Origin: Eudoraea sp.
GTDB lineage: Bacteria > Bacteroidota > Bacteroidia > Flavobacteriales > Flavobacteriaceae
DNA length: 9,255 nucleotides
Direction: 5' to 3'
NCBI GenBank assembly: GCA_013042125.1
Contig: JABDQS010000304.1
Span: 1 to 9,255 of the forward strand
Shown: piece by piece, positions 6,991-9,255 of the stretch
Layout: each line of letters opens with the position of its first letter
Position numbering within the stretch: position 1 is the stretch's first letter
Notes under the pieces: generated by a model
The model's database searches: none
The model's input: only the letters and a program-made list of their open reading frames with translations
Told to the model about the DNA's origin: nothing
Translations under genes and position numbers: made by a program

Positions 6991-7011
6991 GAAATTCTTT
7001 CAAAGAATTTC
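6991..7011. promoter_or_regulatory. Perfect 21-base palindrome upstream of the AraC gene
   Basis: The arm GAAATTCTTT, a central C, and the exact reverse complement AAAGAATTTC make a perfect palindrome. It lies 26-46 bases before the AraC-type start codon and probably downstream of that gene's transcription start. It could be an operator for autorepression by a dimer, or form an 8-base-pair hairpin with a 5-base loop in the mRNA leader. No T-run follows on the minus strand to make it a terminator. Confidence 0.6.
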
Positions 7012-7035
7012 TCTATTATACCTTAGTGTCAGCAA

Positions 7036-7070
7036 CAAAAATACTCGATTTCAAGGCTTTTATACCAAAA
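7036..7070 (-). promoter_or_regulatory. Candidate promoter of the AraC-type gene
   Basis: On the minus strand TTTTG (7070-7066) is followed by 22 bases and then TATTTTTG (7043-7036). This fits the Bacteroidota pattern TTG, 17-23 bases, TAnnTTTG. The leader to the ATG at 6965 would be about 65 bases and contain the 21-base palindrome. It lacks the TTGGCA element. Confidence 0.5.
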
Positions 7071-7092
7071 GAATCATCAAAAAAACTTATAA

Positions 7093-7115
7093 CGATACTT
7101 AAAGTACCGCTAGCG
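7093..7115. promoter_or_regulatory. Adjacent palindromes upstream of hemA
   Basis: An inverted repeat with one mismatched pair (arms CGaTACTT and AAGTAcCG around a central A, 7093-7109) runs into the perfect 8-base palindrome CGCTAGCG (7108-7115). Both sit just before a TATTTTTG box at 7117-7124. The position suits an activator or repressor site for hemA, but no known consensus is recognised. Confidence 0.4.
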
Positions 7116-7116
7116 T

Positions 7117-7147
7117 TATTTTTGATTGGCAGATGCCATTATTTTTG
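7117..7147 (+). promoter_or_regulatory. hemA promoter region with two TATTTTTG boxes
   Basis: TATTTTTG occurs at 7117-7124 and 7140-7147, 23 bases apart. Between them TTGGCAGA (7126-7133) lies 6 bases before the second box, and TGGCA-GA-TGCCA (7127-7138) is an inverted repeat. The second box is 18 bases before the ATG at 7166, matching the hemH arrangement (7 and 19 bases). The second box is the more likely promoter; the first may be an alternative start. Confidence 0.55.
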
Positions 7148-7165
7148 CCCTGCTGAAGATTGCAA

Positions 7166-8422
7166 ATGAAGAACTATCATATTTCGAGACATAATTCGTT
7201 CTATACCATTGGGTTGAGCTATGTAAAGGCTGATGCCATTCTTCGGGGAAAATTTAGTTTGGATGAACAAGCTGAAGGGGCTATTCTTTCTCAGGCTAAG
7301 GAACTAGGGATAGACGGACTTCTGATCACAGCTACCTGCAACCGTACAGAACTTCACGGTTTTGCACAACATCCCTTTCAATTGATAAAACTTCTCTGTG
7401 ACCATTCTAATGGCAGTGTTGAAGAATTTCAGGAAGTTGGCTATGTATACAAAAATTATGAGGCCATTGATCATCTGTTCCGTGTAGGGACAGGTCTGGA
7501 TAGTCAGATCCTTGGCGATTTTGAGATCATCAGTCAAATAAAGAAAGGTTTTGCCCGCTCCAAAAAAAGTGGTCTGGCCAACCCGTTCCTGGAACGTCTG
7601 TGCAACACAATCCTACAGGCAAGTAAACGGATCAAGAATGAGACAGAACTGTCTAGTGGTGCTACTTCAGTGGCCTTTGCTTCCGTACAATACATCCTGC
7701 AGGAAGTGCCGAATATCTCCGAAAAAGACATATTACTTTTTGGAACCGGGAAAATAGGAAGAAACACCTGCGAAAACCTATTGAAACACACCCGGAACTC
7801 TCATATCACACTGATAAACCGGACCAAAAATAAGGCCCTAAAAATAGGCGGCAAGTTCAACCTGTTAGTAAAGGATTACGGGGATCTTCAAACAGAGATC
7901 AGACAGGCAGACGTCCTAATTGTGGCTACAGGAGCACAATCTCCTACCATATCAAAAGCGCTCTTGCATCTTAAAAAATCACTTTTAATTCTGGATCTTT
8001 CCATCCCTAAGAATGTAGCAGATAATGTATTGGAAGTGCCCGGAGTTACACTGGTGCATTTGGATCATCTTTCACAACGCACAGACGAGACCCTGGAACG
8101 AAGAAAACAGGATATTCCAGAGGCAGAAAGGATCATAGATGAGGTTCGGAAAGACTTTATTAAATGGCTGGAAACCAGAAAATTTGCCCCCGTGATCAAA
8201 GCCTTGAAAAAGAAATTAAAGACTATGAAGGAAGAGGAGATCAACTTTCAGTCTAAAAAATTATCCGACTTTAATACAGAACAGGCAGATATTATTTCCG
8301 ATAGGATCATACAGAAGATAACCAAACAGTTCGCCAATCATTTAAAAGATACCAGGGTAGATTCCGAAGATAGTCTGGAGCTTATCCAAAGGGTTTTTCA
8401 ATTAGAAGTTGAGAAACCATGA
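7166..8422 (+). CDS. hemA: Glutamyl-tRNA reductase
   Basis: HemA reduces Glu-tRNA(Glu) with NADPH to glutamate-1-semialdehyde, the committed step of the C5 route to heme; it acts in the cytosol. From ATG 7166 the product is 418 residues, normal for the family. The catalytic domain has the nucleophile Cys58 in TATCNRTELHGF (55-66) and the segment GTGLDSQILGDFEIISQIKKGFARS (108-132). The NADPH domain shows LFGTGKIGRNTCENL (191-205) and INRTKNKA (217-224). LDLSIPKNV (276-284) follows, then the spinal and dimerisation helices (about 310-415). A TTG six bases upstream (7160) is in frame, but the ATG matches the usual MxNYHISRHN-type N-terminus seen in relatives and sits at a good distance from the promoter. 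Its stop overlaps the hemC start (ATGA), which indicates coupled translation. Probably controlled by the divergent AraC-type protein. Confidence 0.97.
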   Translation: MKNYHISRHNSFYTIGLSYVKADAILRGKFSLDEQAEGAILSQAKELGIDGLLITATCNRTELHGFAQHPFQLIKLLCDHSNGSVEEFQEVGYVYKNYEAIDHLFRVGTGLDSQILGDFEIISQIKKGFARSKKSGLANPFLERLCNTILQASKRIKNETELSSGATSVAFASVQYILQEVPNISEKDILLFGTGKIGRNTCENLLKHTRNSHITLINRTKNKALKIGGKFNLLVKDYGDLQTEIRQADVLIVATGAQSPTISKALLHLKKSLLILDLSIPKNVADNVLEVPGVTLVHLDHLSQRTDETLERRKQDIPEAERIIDEVRKDFIKWLETRKFAPVIKALKKKLKTMKEEEINFQSKKLSDFNTEQADIISDRIIQKITKQFANHLKDTRVDSEDSLELIQRVFQLEVEKP

Positions 8423-9255
8423 ACAAATACATCAGGATAGGGACACGCGATAGCGAACTGGCTATGTGGCAAGCAACCACTGTAAAGAACAAACTGGAAG
8501 AACTTGGGCATACTTGTCAACTGCTTCCGGTAAAAGCAACCGGTGACCTACTGTTAGATCAGCCCCTGTATGAATTGGGAATTACAGGAATTTTTACAAA
8601 AACGCTGGATGTAGCCCTGCTCAAAGGGGAGATAGATCTGGCCGTACATTCTATGAAGGATGTCCCCACCCTGCTTCCGAAAGGAATAGTTCAAGCCGCT
8701 GTTCTGGAAAGAGGAGATCCCAAGGATATTTTGGTACACAAGGGCCTCAATTTTCTGAATGAGGAAGGCCTTGTTGCTACAGGAAGTCTGAGAAGGAAGG
8801 CTCAGTGGTTACATAGATATCCTCTCCATGAGATCACAGATCTGAGAGGCAATGTAAATACCCGTTTAGAGAAATTAAGGACGAATCGCTGGAATGCGGC
8901 AATTTTTGCCGCAGCCGGTCTGGAAAGAATTGGCTTGTTACCTGAAAAGTATACCTCATTAGAATGGATGATCCCGGCACCTGCACAGGGCGCCATGATG
9001 GTGGTTACACTCAATAAAAATGAGCTCTGTAAAAAAGCGCTCGCTGAATTAAATGATGCCGTTACCGAAATTTGTACTAAGGTGGAGCGCGACTTTCTGC
9101 GTACGCTGGAAGGCGGATGCACAGCACCCATAGGTGCCTTGGCCACAATTGAAAATGACACCCTTCATTTCAGAGGCATACTTCTCTCATTAAACGGACA
9201 GCAGAAATTAGAGATCCACAAAGAAGTTAGTGTACACGAGCTCGAAGGTTTTGGC
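8419..9255 (+). CDS. hemC: Hydroxymethylbilane synthase (porphobilinogen deaminase), C-terminus cut by window edge
   Basis: HemC joins four porphobilinogen molecules into hydroxymethylbilane on a covalent dipyrromethane cofactor. The 279 codons present show IRIGTRDSELAMWQA (5-19), KATGD (39-43), VHSMKDVPT (76-84, with the catalytic-type Asp81), TGSLRRKAQ (121-129), DLRGNVNTRLEKL (141-153), PAPAQGAM (186-193) and the cofactor-binding Cys234 in LEGGCTAPIGA (230-240). Families of this type run to about 300-310 residues, so only the end of the third domain is missing. It starts inside the hemA stop (ATGA), placing both in one operon; hemD and hemE often follow in relatives but lie outside the window. 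All key residues are intact, so it should be active. Confidence 0.97.
   Translation, partial: MNKYIRIGTRDSELAMWQATTVKNKLEELGHTCQLLPVKATGDLLLDQPLYELGITGIFTKTLDVALLKGEIDLAVHSMKDVPTLLPKGIVQAAVLERGDPKDILVHKGLNFLNEEGLVATGSLRRKAQWLHRYPLHEITDLRGNVNTRLEKLRTNRWNAAIFAAAGLERIGLLPEKYTSLEWMIPAPAQGAMMVVTLNKNELCKKALAELNDAVTEICTKVERDFLRTLEGGCTAPIGALATIENDTLHFRGILLSLNGQQKLEIHKEVSVHELEGFG

Noticed and set aside
7160..7165. TTG at 7160 as the hemA start
   Set aside because: The in-frame ATG at 7166 fits the family N-terminus better; two extra residues add nothing.
7304..9161. Frames at 7304-7537, 7534-7791, 7551-7757, 8554-8739 and 8802-9161
   Set aside because: All lie inside hemA or hemC in other frames or on the opposite strand, where the heme enzymes are unmistakable.
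1..9255. Frequent GATC tetranucleotides across the window
   Set aside because: They appear mostly as the ATC isoleucine codon after G, or in GATCxx runs within genes, consistent with codon usage rather than a signal.
1..9255. Mobile elements, CRISPR arrays, tRNA or rRNA genes, riboswitches
   Set aside because: No transposase or integrase frame, no regularly spaced repeats and no recognisable RNA gene or riboswitch leader was found in the gaps.

Overview
The window looks like chromosomal DNA of a member of the Flavobacteriaceae (Bacteroidota). Supporting this are the moderate, somewhat AT-rich composition, the lack of strong Shine-Dalgarno sites, several TAnnTTTG boxes (the -7 element of Bacteroidota promoters) before genes, and protein families with a flavobacterial flavour: a DUF1460 exported protein, a PchR-like AraC regulator divergent from hemA, and a ferrochelatase with a cysteine-rich insert. 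I see no mobile element, rRNA, tRNA or CRISPR array. The genus cannot be fixed from the sequence.

Layout. (1) 1-2323, minus strand: ferrochelatase (hemH) followed by a MATE-family transporter that runs off the left edge; stop and start overlap as TAATG. (2) 2486-4629, plus strand: an MscS-type mechanosensitive channel, a helical HEAT-like protein of unknown role and a DUF1801 (YdhG-like) protein, closely spaced. A 22-codon open frame sits between the last two. (3) 4758-5606, plus strand: an exported DUF1460 amidase-like protein, whose stop codon overlaps that of a convergent VOC (glyoxalase-fold) gene at 5603-5980. (4) 6078-6965, minus strand: an AraC/PchR-type regulator. (5) 7166-9255, plus strand: hemA (glutamyl-tRNA reductase) and hemC (hydroxymethylbilane synthase), overlapping by ATGA; hemC is cut by the right edge.

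How it fits together. HemA and HemC act early in the C5 tetrapyrrole pathway and HemH performs the final iron insertion, so both ends of the window serve heme synthesis. The AraC regulator transcribed away from hemA is the obvious candidate controller. The 200-base gap between them is rich in palindromes, including a perfect 21-base one.

The most interesting new signal is a promoter arrangement shared by hemH and hemA: the 8-mer TTGGCAGA, 6-7 bases, the -7 box TATTTTTG, then 18-19 bases to the start codon. A looser copy (TTGGCA, 9 bases, TAATTTTG) lies upstream of the VOC gene. This suggests a small co-regulated set, possibly under the AraC protein, and supports a TTG start for hemH. Nothing in the window amounts to a clearly new defence or metabolic system. 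The other points are smaller oddities, such as the ferrochelatase cysteines, a VOC protein without an obvious metal site, and a possible gene remnant.
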